A stretch of DNA of 64,000 nt from Callipepla californica brunnescens (GCA_023055505.1 JALIRH010000023.1:6144423-6208422), one strand, 5' to 3'; shown: positions 10,411 to 23,545, counted from the first letter of the stretch. The notes: generated by a model not told the origin, from the sequence alone. Numbers and translations are program-made.

Positions 10411-13400
10411 GGGATGATGGCCCTGGAATGACATGGATAAAGCTTTCCATAATTTACCAGCTGTTACTCAGGTGGACCTTTCCTGGGTGCTCAGTAGGAA
10501 TCACTGAGCTTTGATCTGCAGAAGGGGAGTACTCAGAGCTGCAGCTGATGGCAAGAAGCAGAGCCTCGCATGTATAAAATGATATCCAAGTGAGTTGAAA
10601 GGGAATAGATCAGATTACATAGATTCTGCGCTTCAAAGTAGTTGAATTTTTTTGTCAGTTTATGCCTTAAATCTCTCTGCACCTCTCTGTTGCCTCCTGT
10701 GTGAAGTGCGTATCACCATGGCAGTTCCCAGGCATGCTGAAAGAAGTACTCATTACTCTTCACAAAGCTGGCAGGTGCAGCAATGGGAAGACAGAAAAAA
10801 AGGCCACAGGAAAATGAAGTCTGTATTCTGTGCAGAATTTCAGTGGTATGTGGTGAATAATACATGGGGTTCCCCATCCGAGGGATAAAATTGGCACTGT
10901 TTGTCCAGTCAGTGGCGTCATCCATCACTTCTGCAGATTAAAGACTCAGAAAAAGGAGGGCAGGAACTATTCCTGTAGAAACAGGAGAGGCTTCAGCAAA
11001 TGTAGCTTTTCCAGTTTGTTTACTTCCGTCTGCTGTCTGTCTGTCCGTCTGTCAGTGTGTGGGGTACCCACTCAGATGCCAGCCCCAACTCTCACTGCTG
11101 GCACAGCCATGGGCTCCATCCAGCTCTGCACCCAGCACCAACAGCCTCTAGGACATTAGGAAGGGATGACAGCTTGTGAAGCTGCTATCCAGTGCTTTGT
11201 TTTTTTAGGAAAGCCTTTCCCCCTCAACCTACATTCTCAGCAAAGCCTGCACTTGAACAGCACTTTAATACTCATAGACGCACGCTGTTTTTGACAGGCC
11301 AACTGAATTCTGCTTTAACACACTTATTTCAAATATACCCGTGGCCATAGCATCGATTTTGCATTCTGTAGAGTCCACATGTGCCTGGTGTTGCCATCAG
11401 GCTGGTTCAGTGCAGGCAGACAGGGGAAATCCTGCAGAACTGATGGTGGGAGGTGGCCCTGGGAGTTGGCAGCAGGTGGGATGCTGCCTGGAGCACTCCT
11501 TCCTGTGAGCACATGGATGTGGAAAGCATCAGAACAGAGACTGGAACCAGACGATAATGGGTAAAGTATAGATGTTTTTCTGAAGCAGCACGACCCGCAT
11601 CAACTGAATGCTGCGTGACTGACCACTCACAAAATATATGGTATAAAAAACAATCTGCTTGTGCATTAGGCAGCTTGTGCTCTGACTACCATGGTGCCGA
11701 AAGTTCCATACAGCTTTGTAGTTTACACCAAAATGGGCACCTCCCAAACCACGGTGGCTGTGAGAAAGGTCTTTCAGAGCAGTGCCTGTGCCTGAAACCC
11801 ATCTTGAGACAAAAAACTGCCAACCTTGAGGGATTCTCTCCATTTTTATGCAATTCCCAGCTGCACCCTAAGGACATGCTAAAACACAGTGAGAACCATG
11901 ATGGTGGTGGACTACAACGGGGGCAGGGTTCTGCCGTTAACACCAGTGTAAACAGAAACCACCTTCAGCCTGCTATGGCTTGCTATGGCTGGGAACATGA
12001 GTTGCTCTACCCCACCCTGCTAAATTTCTCACAATCTCATGATTAATTTATATATATTGCATTCATTACTTTAAAATGTCATCAGCAACTAATAACCGCT
12101 TCCCAAGTTTGCTTAAAACTATCTGTTAGAAACTGTTTTTATGTTTTTTTCCTACAGCACTGTTATGTGAGGATTAAATGATACGTTCAGTGCAGGCTCC
12201 AAACAAACATCTCTACATTTAGTTGTGGTTTATTATTTCGTACAACAAAACCGACCAGGGGTTTCCTAGCAGAACGCCCTGCTTCACGGGGAAATTAGCA
12301 ATGGAAACATTACCAGAAATGAGCTAAAAAGGAAGCAGCTCAGCATTTAGAAAAGTCTGATGCCACTTGCTCCTTGGCTCCCATGCAGATCTCCCCTGCT
12401 CGCGTAATGAATCTGGTCAGATGCTCCTTTTGTTTTGAAGCTACGAAGGCCAAACCCAGCAGTGTGCAGGTTCTGCTTCAGTACACAGGCAGATCTGAAT
12501 TCTCTGCAGGAGCTGAAAGGAGTTTTGGGAGCAGTTACATCAGAGCAATAGTTTGCAAATAAATAGTGACAGCAGTGAACCCTAGTGCTCTGTAACATGG
12601 CAGACATGGCTGACCTAAGAGTTTCAGTAAGACAGGAATAAATCCAGCTTTCACAAGCAAGAATCTGTTTCCATTTACTGCATAGCTCTACGAACCCTTG
12701 TTAACTACCACAGCACACAGCTTAATTAGAAAATTCTACTTAACCATGGTGCTTCCTGAGGAATCAGTTTGCAATTAATGATGGTTGTGGCAAGGACAGC
12801 TGCTGAATCGGGACGGTAATTCCATTGAAGTGGGACACCTCCGTGTGACAGTGTGTGTTCTCCCCACGGCTGCCGTGTGCCGCCAACAACTACTGCTTCA
12901 TAGATGGCTCCTGGGATGGCCCTGCACCACTCTCTGTGGGAACCCCCTCCCCAAAAGGCTTAAGATCCATCAGCGACTCTGAAAAGTTACTGTCACATCT
13001 CTGGAGTTCCAGTGCGGGCAATTCCATGTTCTTCATCAAAAACAACCACATCCTCACAGGTAGCGTTCTGATGAAAGCCCGTGGCTTTTTAGAACTAGTG
13101 CCATATACACCACCTATGCTTGCAGTGCCACCTCAGTTTTCTAAATCTTTTTCCATCAAAAAACTCCCCATAAAATAGCAACCTCCCTCCTCTGAAGAAA
13201 GATTCAGAAGATCCTTCTGAGCCATCTTTTTCATCTTTACTCACACACAAAGCTACCAAACTCACAGCTTAAAACTAAAACGAAAATCACCTCGCTTCCA
13301 AAAGCAGGCAAGAAAAATGCTGTCCTTACAGCACTAGAAAAATATGCAGTATCTGGAAAGGAAGCAACATAGAACATGCCTTACAAAATGAAGCCAACAG

Positions 13401-14289
13401 TCCAGCATTTTAGAAAGATACCTTAGGAAAAATAAATCTCGAGGAGCCCATAAGGAGGAAACGCATAAAACCTCTCAGGCTGGGTGAGGAATCCTGTCCT
13501 CTGCTGCTGTACAATTACCTTTATAGCCTCACAAAACCCGCAGCCACGAGGAACCCACAGCCTATTTTTTTGAGCTCTTTTCATCATCAGCAGCAATGTG
13601 CTACGACACCCGCGACGACGATCGTGAAAGCTGCTTCATAAAAAACCCCTGTGGCAATTACAGCTGTGTACAGTCTGCTCATAACTCGTGTTTTAAAAGG
13701 AGATTAATCATGCTCTGATCCTCAAACTAGGCTGATAAATCGTGACAACATCACACAGTGATTCACACCTCCATGACTCAGGCAGGAGGACAGTAATCTG
13801 CCAGGTCTTCTGTTCCAAGAGGGGGGAACGTCAGCAATGAGGACTGCTGTGGGATGGATGGAAAATGGAGCAAGGAGAAACAGGATAAACAGAACTGCCC
13901 ATCAGGTTGTGCTAGATGCCCACCCTGAACGATCTGTGATGTAATTTGAAATATGAGCTTCCTCCTATAGCTGTGACTGTGATTTATTAAACACCACGCT
14001 GCTTTATAGAACGCTTCCTCTTTAAATGTTTAAACTTCACTCTGCAGACATACGTGAATCTCGAGTCTTAAAACAAAAGCAACTCAAAAAATAAACCAAA
14101 CCTTGTGACGCAGCAAAGCATTTTCCAGCTTTCACACAAAAGTTCACTTTTTGTCTTCTGGTAGGAGACAATTTTTCCTTTTTACTGTATTAAGCAGTCT
14201 ATGTAACTGTTACAAAAGTTGCATACAAAAACCGTAGAAGCGTGCAAAAATTCCAGAGTACACTCAGACAGCTAATGCTCTGCGAACAC

Positions 14290-14295
14290 TTTATT
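14290..14295 (-). promoter_or_regulatory. PAM: Candidate PAM poly(A) signal AATAAA
   Basis: The plus strand reads TTTATT, which is AATAAA on the minus strand, about 660 bases after the PAM stop. Two alternatives are at 14710-14715 (closer to the stop) and 13983-13988 (further). Which is used cannot be decided here. Confidence 0.5.
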
Positions 14296-14951
14296 ACACA
14301 AATTACATTCAATTCCTGAAAATAGTGTTCTAACAGTGATACCATCTAAAAATAAGACATCCCAGAAACACATCAAGTCAAGAAGAAAAAACAATTAAAT
14401 AGATACTTTTTTTTTTTTCCTTCAATGCAATATAATGTTAGTGATTTTAAAAAAATAGAAGAAGATTTAGCAGCTTCATTTTCTTGTGGCACTGTTTTTT
14501 TTTTTTTTTTTCTCTCTGTACTGCAACAGGTTAAGGACATGAAAGAGGAAAGGCACAAAAAAGAAATTGGCAACTGAATATTTATAGGAAAAATACTTTC
14601 TCGAAGCAGGTAATACAATTTATTTACAAATACAGAAAAGATCCCCAATTTGTTATGAGAAAATACTACTGCTTTAAATCAGTGCTGCAATCAGAAGAAG
14701 ACTGGATGCTTTATTAAGATGGTCACATAAAATAAAATAAAAAAAAAACAACGGCACTGATATGGAACTTCCATACACTCCTCCACTTAAAAAGAGACCC
14801 AAAACCAAACAAAAATTAAAGAAACCAGTGTACAGCCCCACACAGACTAGTACGGTTTACAATTAAATACACAAAATCTTAAACGTGCTTAAGGGAAAAG
14901 GAATCTGACATTCTGGGTTGAATCGTATAATGGAGAACTCAAAAGCTGTTT
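14296..14951 (-). other. PAM: PAM 3' untranslated region (probable)
   Basis: This is AT-rich sequence following the stop codon on the minus strand. It contains A-rich runs on that strand (plus-strand T runs at about 14408-14420 and 14497-14512) and T-rich runs (about 14741-14749). No open frame or repeat family was recognised. Confidence 0.6.
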
Positions 14952-15133
14952 TCAGGAGGATGAAAGTGCTTGTGGGGGTGGAGGTGCCGAGTATTCTTCT
15001 TCTGAGTCTGTGCCATCATCTTCATCTTTTTCTTGATCGCTTCCCTCGGTGCTGAGTCGGTCGAACCCTTGTCGGCTGTAGCCCTTGTGACTTGCAAAGA
15101 AGTTCCCAAGGTTGAGGCCACCCCCACCTTTCC
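14952..15133 (-). CDS. PAM: PAM last coding exon: cytosolic tail and stop
   Basis: The acceptor CCCCGCAG lies just above 15133. The exon enters in phase 1 and ends with TGA at 14952-14954. It encodes GLNLGNFFASHKGYSRQG, then FDRLSTEGSDQEKDEDDG and SEEEYSAPPPPQALSSS. This is the tail that controls trafficking of PAM between granules, surface and endosomes. The Ser/Thr cluster before the acidic run corresponds to the known phosphorylation region. The proline run APPPP replaces the APLPA-type sequence I recall from mammals. The length and start of the tail agree with the family. Confidence 0.97.
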
Positions 15134-15603
15134 CTGCGGGGAGGAAACGATCATTAAAAAACTGCTTCAGTGTGCTGGGGAAAAATCAAAACCTGCTTAC
15201 ACAGTCAATATTTCTTTTAAGTGTCCTTCTAGAGAGCGTTCTTAAAGAGCTGCACAAGAGCTAATTATACACAGGAACAGGAAGGAAACTCATCTTTCTC
15301 ATCCTGGACGTTTCAAGTATGTTTTTTCAGCAAACATTATTTCATTAGAAGTCTTTGCACACGCTATCTGCATCCCTACTAGATTGCCCACAGTCTCAAA
15401 GCATTTCATTCCATTCTCCTGATACATTATTCACAGACTCCCCAGTTCCACTTCCTTTTTAATGAGCAGATACTGCTGGATGAAGGGAGTCAGTTAGAAA
15501 AGACAACTTCCCAGAACTTTCTCTGAGAAAGTTCCAAGAGAAGTTATCAAAAGACAAAAATATTCATCTATTGAGTGCTTAAAAGATCTTAGATGTTACT
15601 TAC

Positions 15604-15660
15604 CCCTAAGTCTGCCTAAAATTCGGCCTGAATTTGAGTCAAGTTTGTGCTCCCCATCAG
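15604..15660 (-). CDS. PAM: PAM coding exon: membrane-proximal cytosolic segment
   Basis: This is a 57-base exon with acceptor TATCTTTCAG and donor GTAAGT. It encodes (A)DGEHKLDSNSGRILGRLR, the basic juxtamembrane part of the tail. It enters and leaves in phase 1, so skipping it would keep the frame. Confidence 0.95.
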
Positions 15661-16310
15661 CTGAAAGATAACACAGATTTCAGAAATCAGCTTCAGAATT
15701 ATATCTCACGATTCAGTAATCATCTCCGTTTTCTAATGCAGAGCACTGAGACTGAGCAAACTGACCAGGAGCATCAAGAAAGATGAATTTTCAATTTCTT
15801 GGTTAAGGTGAAGAGTGATAATTCCTAACAGGATAATCACACCACAAAAATTCAGCGTATGGCACTTCAGCCATTCCCATCTAAGTTATTTCCGAGCATT
15901 TCACTCCTTCAAGTGTTCACTCCTGTTACGGACAAGAGTTTACAGGGAAGGCAAGAACCCCGTGGCTTATAATGTGCACAGCCAACTACACTGTGGCACA
16001 GGACAAAATACGACTTGACATTTGCAGGCAGTGCAGTCTGTCTTTGGAGATGGATGCTTTCCAGAAGACAGTGATCCCTACATTCCTTTGGGAACAAATC
16101 CCTCTCCCCTCAAACATTCTAAGTAGCACTGTAATGGCAAGGCAAAATCCTCAGAGGAATTGGTTATGCATTTATTATTCCCACAGCACTCTGTTCTCAA
16201 CAATTTCAAGATCCCAAACTAATATCTTCTCACACTCGTATCCCTCTGTGTTCAGAGATGTGCTGAAATGGAAAGACCAAAACCTGTGCTGCACAGTTAC
16301 TCACGGTTAC
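15661..16310 (-). other. PAM intron
   Basis: A 650-base intron between the transmembrane and juxtamembrane exons. No repeat or hidden exon recognised. Confidence 0.8.
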
Positions 16311-16514
16311 CTCCATAGACTGTTGTCTTCCTCCAACGAATAAATACTAAAATTGCCAGCAGGACAACAACAGGGATAACTAGAAGAGTTGTAATAAGAA
16401 CAAAGGAAACTCCAGTGCTCGCTTGTTGGACCAAATGCTGTTTTTCCTGCTTCTTTAGAGGGTCTGTTGGTTCTGGGCTGTTTTTCAGTCTGGCTTCTAC
16501 AACTGTTTCTGATG
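16311..16514 (-). CDS. PAM: PAM coding exon: luminal stalk and transmembrane helix
   Basis: This is a 204-base exon. A charged stalk (SETVVEARLKNSPEPTDPLK, then KQEKQHLVQQ) is followed by a hydrophobic segment, STGVSFVLITTLLVIPVVVL and LAILVFI, and the stop-transfer RWRK. It is the only transmembrane segment of PAM and fixes a type I topology with the enzymes in the lumen. The exon is symmetric (phase 1 to phase 1). In mammals its equivalent is skipped to make soluble PAM, and the phases would allow that here too. Confidence 0.97.
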
Positions 16515-19155
16515 CTTTAAAAAGAAGACAATTTCAGTAATTCATAAGCATCAAGTAACAGAACGAAGAACTCAAGAAAACAACTGCTAGAATGCCTGAA
16601 ATGCTGAGTAACGGGGAGACAAAAGTCAAACGGAGACACAGCTAGCTCTCACTAAAGAGTGATTCCATTCTCCAGCCCTATCTGGCTCCCTGAGGTTTTC
16701 CTTCCAAATGCTTACTTCTAACCTCAGAGAAGAACAATGTAAGGCAGAGATTATGAATGATACCACACTCCAGCAAGAATACCTTCTCCTTTTCTCAGAA
16801 AGAAGAGGTGGCCAGACATGGTTTTGCCTTTAGTTAACTGATTAATTTATTTTAAATATGCAATAATCCTGAAAAAACACTCTTGCAAACAAGCACATCT
16901 CCTTTAGAGATAACTTTCTCATAATACATACAGAAGTCTCATACAGGTTTTATTGTCACAGACAAAAAGGACAGCATTTAAAGTTATTGTCAACAAACTT
17001 GTGACAGAGGGTTACACTCTCAGAACTCGGACTCTGCAAAGAACTTCTGAAAACTTAATCTCCAACTATTTCCTCTCCACCAATGCTGAGAAAAAACATT
17101 TCAGTAAAATCCTCCACGTACTGTTTCTAGTGTAAGAAAGACCATGTACTTCATGCTAGTTTTTCATGACTAAAGCTGTCTAGCTATGTGATTTTAATGT
17201 TTAACTGCTTGTCTAAAAAGGTAGTTACATCACAAAATTTGAATACATTCTGATTCTATTCTGTATTCAACTGAAAACTGAACTGAATGAACAGGAGACA
17301 CTTGAGATTTCAACTAAGGTTATTAAAATGATAATCCACTCCCTGCTCTAATTGTCACAGACTCCTTCTCCTGCCAGTATCCTTGCCAACCTATCAGGAA
17401 TGCTCCAGCCCTCCAAATAAGAGTGAGATCAAATGGCATGTCCAGAACCAGTGGATCAGGTCTAGCCCTCACAAAAGGCAGGTCCTCCTCTACCAACCCA
17501 ATCCTCTATGATGAAGTGACCCACCTGGTGGATCAGGGAAAGGCTGCTGACACAGCCATAGTCTTCACTATTGTCCTGTAGTAGCTAGCAGCCCACGGCT
17601 TGGACAGGTAACACCCTGAGTGAAGAACTGGCTGAATGTTCCAGGGGGCGGTGGTGAATGGTGTTAAATCCAGCTGCTGACTGACCACCAGTGGTGCTCC
17701 CCAGGAGTCAGTACTGGGGCCTGACAAGGAGAGGTTCAGGTTGGACATTGGGAAAAATATCATCTCCAGAAGTGTGATTAGGTCCTGGAAGGGGCTGCCC
17801 ACAGAGGTGGTGGAGTCACTGTCCCTGGAGATGTTTAAGAAACATTCAGATGTGGTACTATGGGACACAGTTTAGTGGGGAAATACTGGTGGTAGGTAGA
17901 TCATTGGACTACATTATTCTGAAGGTCTTTTCAAAACTTGGTGTCTCCATGACTCTACGATTCTGTGTTTTCCCTTTAGAGATTCTTACTTAAAAACTGT
18001 TTCTTACCCCACGTGAAATACTATTTTTAACATTCTGAAACATAAAAGTTGTCAGCTAGCATGGCATCTACCTAAAAAAAGAGCTGAAATATTGAAACAT
18101 ATCCACACTTCCTGGACTTTTTATATTGTGGATGCTTCATTATCAGCACTTCTCCTTTTGAATGCTTCCAGGGTTGTGCTGCAGAGATCTTACAAGATGA
18201 AACAGAAGGATAACTGTTTTGACAATAAGAATTTCACTGCTTTGTAATGGCCATCTACTTTTTTCTGCTACATGTTCCATTTGTCAGTTGGGAACTTTTG
18301 GTACATTTCTCTGTCTGCATATAAATGCATAAATTAAAGCTGAAAAGTGCTGAATCCAACCAAAGGAAATCGAATAAGACCAGATGAACAATTTACAAAG
18401 CTCTCTTAGTTGCCCAACATTTCTTTGGTTAAAAGAAAAATAAACTTTTCCTCTCAAACACAAAAACTGTAAGACAGAATATTAATGGTTAAAGCTACTT
18501 TTCATCTTCATGAGCTACCCCTTTCAACTTTATCTACATACATTCCCCAATCCCCTCATAATAAATTTCTACATTTTCATTTTTTTAGCCGCCATTCTCA
18601 TTCAAAAATGAGGAAAAAAACCCAGCAATTCTAGGAAGAAATAGATAAGAATACAACAATTTTTTTTTCTTTGATATATGGAGTAACCAAGGAGACTGCA
18701 CACTGACAGACTGTGCAGAAAGATGTCCCAAAAAACCCTTCTTTGTTGGCTGAGGATGGTAGAATAGGGAGCAGGCTGATGGGGAGCAACTATCACTGTT
18801 ATGTTTCCAAGTTATCCCTGCATCTACACAAGCTAACACATGTATCAATCGGGACCAAAGGAGACAGTAATGTGAAGTTAAACTGCCTGTTAAACATTCA
18901 TCTTTACACTTGTGAAGCACACGTCCTTACTGAAAACAAAGTTTTGACTGGCTGTGAAATAGTGTTGACTAAGTAACATGGTTGTAGAGTGCTTTCTCTC
19001 ACTATGCCAAATCATTTTATCAAAGAATATATGTATGAAATGGTGGTGGAAAAACAATCAAACTAGTTTGTGCTTTTTCACTCTAGTTTGGCAGAAACAG
19101 GCATAGTCTATATGAAAATTCTGGTTCCTTAATTTCCATTCAGAATCAGACTAAC
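16515..19155 (-). other. PAM intron
   Basis: A 2.6-kb AT-rich intron. It contains the plus-strand CR1 fragment at about 17390-17965. The rest shows nothing recognisable. Confidence 0.8.
17390..17965 (+). mobile_element. CR1 LINE fragment, reverse-transcriptase end to 3' terminus
   Basis: The plus-strand order is CR1-like. A degenerate reverse-transcriptase region (GTGGTGAATGGTGTTAAATC, then a stretch that would read SGAPQESVLGP) comes first. Then come GGTTCAGGTTGGACATTGGG, AGGTGGTGGAGTCACTGTCC and a terminus of GACTCTACGATTCTGTG. Part of the coding body between the two blocks is deleted. It lies antisense to PAM in an intron. Confidence 0.85.
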
Positions 19156-19209
19156 CTTTTATTTCCTGCACCTCAATACCAGCCTTTTTAACTGAACGAT
19201 GTTCCATTT
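19156..19209 (-). CDS. PAM: PAM coding exon: post-PAL stalk
   Basis: A 54-base exon with acceptor TTTTACAG and donor GTTAGT. It encodes (K)MEHRSVKKAGIEVQEIK, the segment between the PAL propeller and the luminal stalk. The phases are 1 to 1, so it is a removable cassette. The match to mammalian PAM is near-exact, which secures the call despite its small size. Confidence 0.95.
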
Positions 19210-20444
19210 CTGTAAAACAAAATCATTCTTCAGGACAACTGACATTTCAGAAGGACACTCAGTGACATTTTCCTGCTAGCTTTCTCAAACGTACAGAATA
19301 ATCCTACAGTAAACAATCCCATTAGCATCTGAACTTTATGAAGCAGAGTAAATATAAACTATTCAGTAGCTCACAAGGCCTTAAAAAAGAAGAGACCTTG
19401 ATTCATAAAAAGTATTTGCAATCATTCTTAAGGTATGTGCAAGACTTCCAGGTAGTCCTACAAAATCTAACGCTTCCAATTACAACACAAGCCATGATAG
19501 ATTAAAGACTAGTTGAAGCAGGTCTCCTTTGCTATTGCAGTGCTAGACTGCAGTTCAGCCAAAAAGAAATAAACTTTCCTCTCTGAATGTGTAAGTGATG
19601 AAAAAATTACTTTATTCTTAGTCTCAAACTTCTTTGAATAAAAACCTAGAAATGTTCTTGTTCAGGATACTAAATGCAGAAAAAAAAGCATATCCATTCA
19701 GACTTAAAATGTATCTGATCCCATTTCCTTTTACTAAGAACACCTGATACCAGGTGCCCCACAGGAAAATCCATGAATTATAAGCAGACAAACTGGTTTA
19801 GTCAGAATTTCATTTATGACAGCAGACTGCTGCTGGTTGTCTAACACACTGAAGCCCGAGACTTTATCACCCTCATACTTATTTTTTGTTTTATCCAGGA
19901 TGATGTAATGGTAGATTATATTTTTATTTCCTTAAAGTTTACTCATTATCCTTATCTATCCTTATTCAATTTATTCTCTCCTCTGAATCCTCCTAAACTG
20001 ATGTCTGACTAATAAAGCTTCTATCCCCGATGTCAGGCTATCAGGTTTGTGGGTTACTAGATTAAAATTATTTGATTTAAAGCTGACTTGTGATTTCATT
20101 TCAGCCCTAGAAAGCTCTCAAAGGAAGCAGTGGACTTGTAGCATATGACACACAAAAAGAAACAAAACGCTAAGAAGTTATAGATTTGTTTAAGCATGCA
20201 TTGTGTGATGTGGGGCATATCTACCATGAGGCAAATGCATTTTGGTATCTCCTCATATACACAGGACACCCTTTGACAGAGCATGCAGTAATACTGATGA
20301 ATGTTCTTTTAACAGAACTTAATGCTCTGCTAGTAGAGCATTTTGTGTACTGAAATCCCTGTGATTAAACCAGTATCAGATAAGTGGCATGTATCTGAAA
20401 ACACAAAATGTCAGGATGTGACATTAAGAACAAAAAGAACATAC
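19210..20444 (-). other. PAM intron
   Basis: A 1.2-kb intron with no recognised repeat or exon. Confidence 0.75.
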
Positions 20445-20544
20445 TTTCTGCAGTTGAAAACTTCCACACTGTTTTGGCATGAACATCTCCAACAAATGCT
20501 GTTTTATCTTCAGTAGCAACAATATCATGTGGCATCTCAAAGCT
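20445..20544 (-). CDS. PAM: PAM coding exon: PAL zinc ligand H786 and D787
   Basis: A 100-base exon in phase 0, acceptor CTTCACAG and donor GTATGT. It encodes SFEMPHDIVATEDKTAFVGD and VHAKTVWKFSTAE. The MPHD motif holds the third PAL zinc ligand (rat H786) and the adjacent D787. The rest forms the last propeller blade. Confidence 0.97.
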
Positions 20545-23500
20545 CTGTGAAGATAAGCAGCAAGAGATTACTCTTCAGTGCCTACACAGTCATGAGGCCT
20601 TTTTCACTCCAAAGCTTGAGAACAGTCAAATTTAATCTGAAGAGTGGAAAACATGGCAGGTCTAACGTGAGTGAGAGGAGGGGAATTACATTTCTATTGT
20701 TTCCTTGCCTTCTTCAGGGATCACATCATGGTGATTATCAGATATATTGATGCTTAACAATTTACATGTATATTCCAGCATTCAATTTCATCCTGTGAAG
20801 TATGAGATGCAGACTGCATATGTAGCTACAAAGGATGGTGGTATAAAAACACTTGACTGAGATGCAGTTTACTAAAGGTGGACTTTTTGGACAGTGTTAT
20901 GAGGCTACCTCCAGAGTAAACTTGCATTTCTTATCTTTCAAGCAAGGAAAGCGACTTTAATGTTCTTAAGCACAGATTCTCCAGATGCAACATATCAGCA
21001 TGTACATATTCTGTTAGCACAGCAGCATAAAACACTGGCTCTAGATCACCCATCCTTCAAGAATCTAGTAAATGTCTGAGCTAACTAGCTCCATTTTCAA
21101 GGAAGCATGTTGGCATGCTGTGACACTGGATCATTGCTTACAGATTTAAAGTTAGTAACAGCTGAATATTTTGCAAGTTAGGAGTGTGACAGATGATAAA
21201 CCATAATTCACCAGAGAATATGTATGATTTTTGCGGGCACACTATATATACGTATATATGTATTTATGTGTCAGATCAGGAGAAATATCAAAATACATAG
21301 AAGATAAGAATTATTGTTTAGCATGACTATTAAAGGATGACATAGCTAATTATCATACATTTATTATGTTATCTTAAAATGTGAATGGCCTCTCAGTCAT
21401 AACCACAAGACCTTCAGACCAGTGTGTGACACAGGTGCTGAACTGTTTGAGAGAAGATAAAATAAGAGAAGAATAAACAAACAGTGCCAAAGATATTAAG
21501 CCTTTCCAGAACGGGCTCTCCCACACTGCTTTAGACTTTGAATTAACTTATTGACCTGAATCATTGTCCTTGGTACCTGCAGACTAACTAAAGGAGGAAC
21601 ATCATGAAGAAGCAATGAGTTGCCACAGTGCTGAGTACATTCCAAGGCAACACCTACTCTATCTGCATCTTAGAATCCATATACCAGAGAAGAAGTAAAA
21701 ATTATCTGCCACTGTTTCTAAGAAATGTCTCTTCCCAGCTATTACGACTGCTCCCCAGAGTAAACAGTTTTAGGAGTAAATGGCAGTCCACTTTCCTAGC
21801 TCTGAGAAATCAAAGAACCCAGAATAAAAACTGGGATAAGGTGGTGTCTTTGTAGAAGCACACACTGTTCTTTCCTAAATGCCTTTTGTGAGTGTCTACA
21901 ATATTTGCCTAGACACAGGGAATTACAGATTTCCTCCACGAAACAAAATTATTAATGTATCTTTTATTCTACAGACTACTTGCAGCAGCAGGCCTTGACT
22001 CAATCTAGAACTACTTTCTTGACAAAGTAGGCCTGACATACTAAGAATTTTTCCTTCTAGTGAGTAGCCTGGAAAACTGAATATGATGAACTTATTTATC
22101 AGGTCACGTTCCACTAAGTGCTGTATTTTATATCTCAGGACCGAATACTGCATCCTTTACACACTGCCAACACAAAGTACTGTCTACTGAAGAAAGAACC
22201 ACCCCCTCACTCTCCCTACCCACAAAAAAAAATACACCAAACCATCCACCATCAAAACACGGGAAATAAGAAGAAAGGATTAGAGCAATGATTTCTCTTA
22301 AGTCATGTTTCTTTACATGTAAAGTTTCTCATAAGCCAAATGGAAAGGAAGAGGCTAGGAATACTATCTGTATTCTATAAATACTAAAAATTTCATCACG
22401 GTCATCCTTCCAAACCATTAGTAAGTGAGATATTTCCATTACTTTGTTTTTCATTATCTTTCTTAATGGAATTTTTCCCAGATGAAGAAGTGCCTATTTT
22501 ACTGTTGTCTACAAAATTTCGTAAAACGTAAATACAAAAGTATTTCAAGATTGAATGTAGAATACTTTCATTTCTATCACTCAAGCTATTCCTAGGTTAA
22601 AGACTGATCTTGGATCAAGGTATGAAAGCAGCACACCTGTTCTATTGTCTGCAGAAAAAATTCAAGCACACAGCAATTTTCCCTAAGGATCTGTAACTGC
22701 ACAAATACTTAAAACTATCTAATACCCACAGATTACCAAGACAATAATGAAAATACTTTGGCAATTGTAAATGAACCCATCGCTGAAAACCTTCAGATAA
22801 AAAATATCTCAGAAGGACTACTGATGTGCTAATGTTATGATAAAATTTCCTATGCGTGTTTACACAGAGATAATTAATCCTGGTTACAAGCCCACACATT
22901 TAGCTTTTGTCAGGGTCTGTAGACAGCACAGATATTTGCTATACTCAGGAACAAATATCTTTCTGTAGTATCACTTGAAATTGGACTGCAAATCACAAGA
23001 GTGTACACGCTAACCAGAAATTCTCTCTGAACTTGACGTTCACTCTTTAGTCTGAGACAATCTACAATCAACAATTTTACTTTAGTCTGCAGCCTAAATG
23101 GTATTTATACAGTATTATGAAAAATTAATCTTGTCAAAGAGCAGTTGTAACCATGCAGCTGAATTTTATTTCTGCTTAAGAACACCTTTCTGACATATTG
23201 CTAGCATGTAATTGTATGGATATTTCTGTAGCTTATATATATATATATATACACATATATATTTTAGTTTTTAATAACTATCTACCAACTATAAAGTAAA
23301 CTGATGGTGTTAACCAAAGAGATCCTCTCAAAGGTAGTATAATTTTTGAGTGTACAGAAACTAAGACTTGATTATCTAGATTCCTTACCAAGCTTATTAT
23401 GAAAAATTCCCTTGAAAAACATACATTTTAAAACACCTCATTTTCTTTAATAATATAACTATCTTAAATATGTTGCAGAAGTAGAAGACTGTCAACAACT

Positions 23501-23545
23501 TCCAAAACATAAGTATACACACAGGAACTCTGTACAATACTTTAC
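20545..23545 (-). other. PAM intron
   Basis: A 3.0-kb AT-rich intron. It contains an AT dinucleotide patch at 23234-23262 and a short ATAT tract near 21242-21262. No mobile element was identified with confidence. Confidence 0.75.
23234..23262. repeat. (TA)n microsatellite
   Basis: TATA dinucleotide run interrupted by ACACA. Confidence 0.8.

Larger units (their letters stand above)
6956..14289. other. GIN1-PAM intergenic region
   Basis: This is about 7.3 kb between the convergent gene ends, visibly richer in G and C than the PAM introns. It holds two CR1 fragments (about 9290-9690 and 10086-10410). The scattered open frames up to 107 codons (7718-8038, 12855-13178 and others) have no recognisable domain and no flanking splice pattern, and I see no gene in them. 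A purine-rich A tract lies at about 8561-8584. A second potential minus-strand AATAAA at 13983-13988 could mark a longer PAM transcript. Confidence 0.7.

Noticed and set aside
12347..13178. Overlapping open frames of 60-107 codons in the intergenic region
   Set aside because: No recognisable domain, no splice pattern and no poly(A) context. The lengths are ordinary for chance in this composition.
15033..15245. Plus-strand open frame of 70 codons
   Set aside because: It is an antisense shadow of the PAM tail exon and flanking intron.
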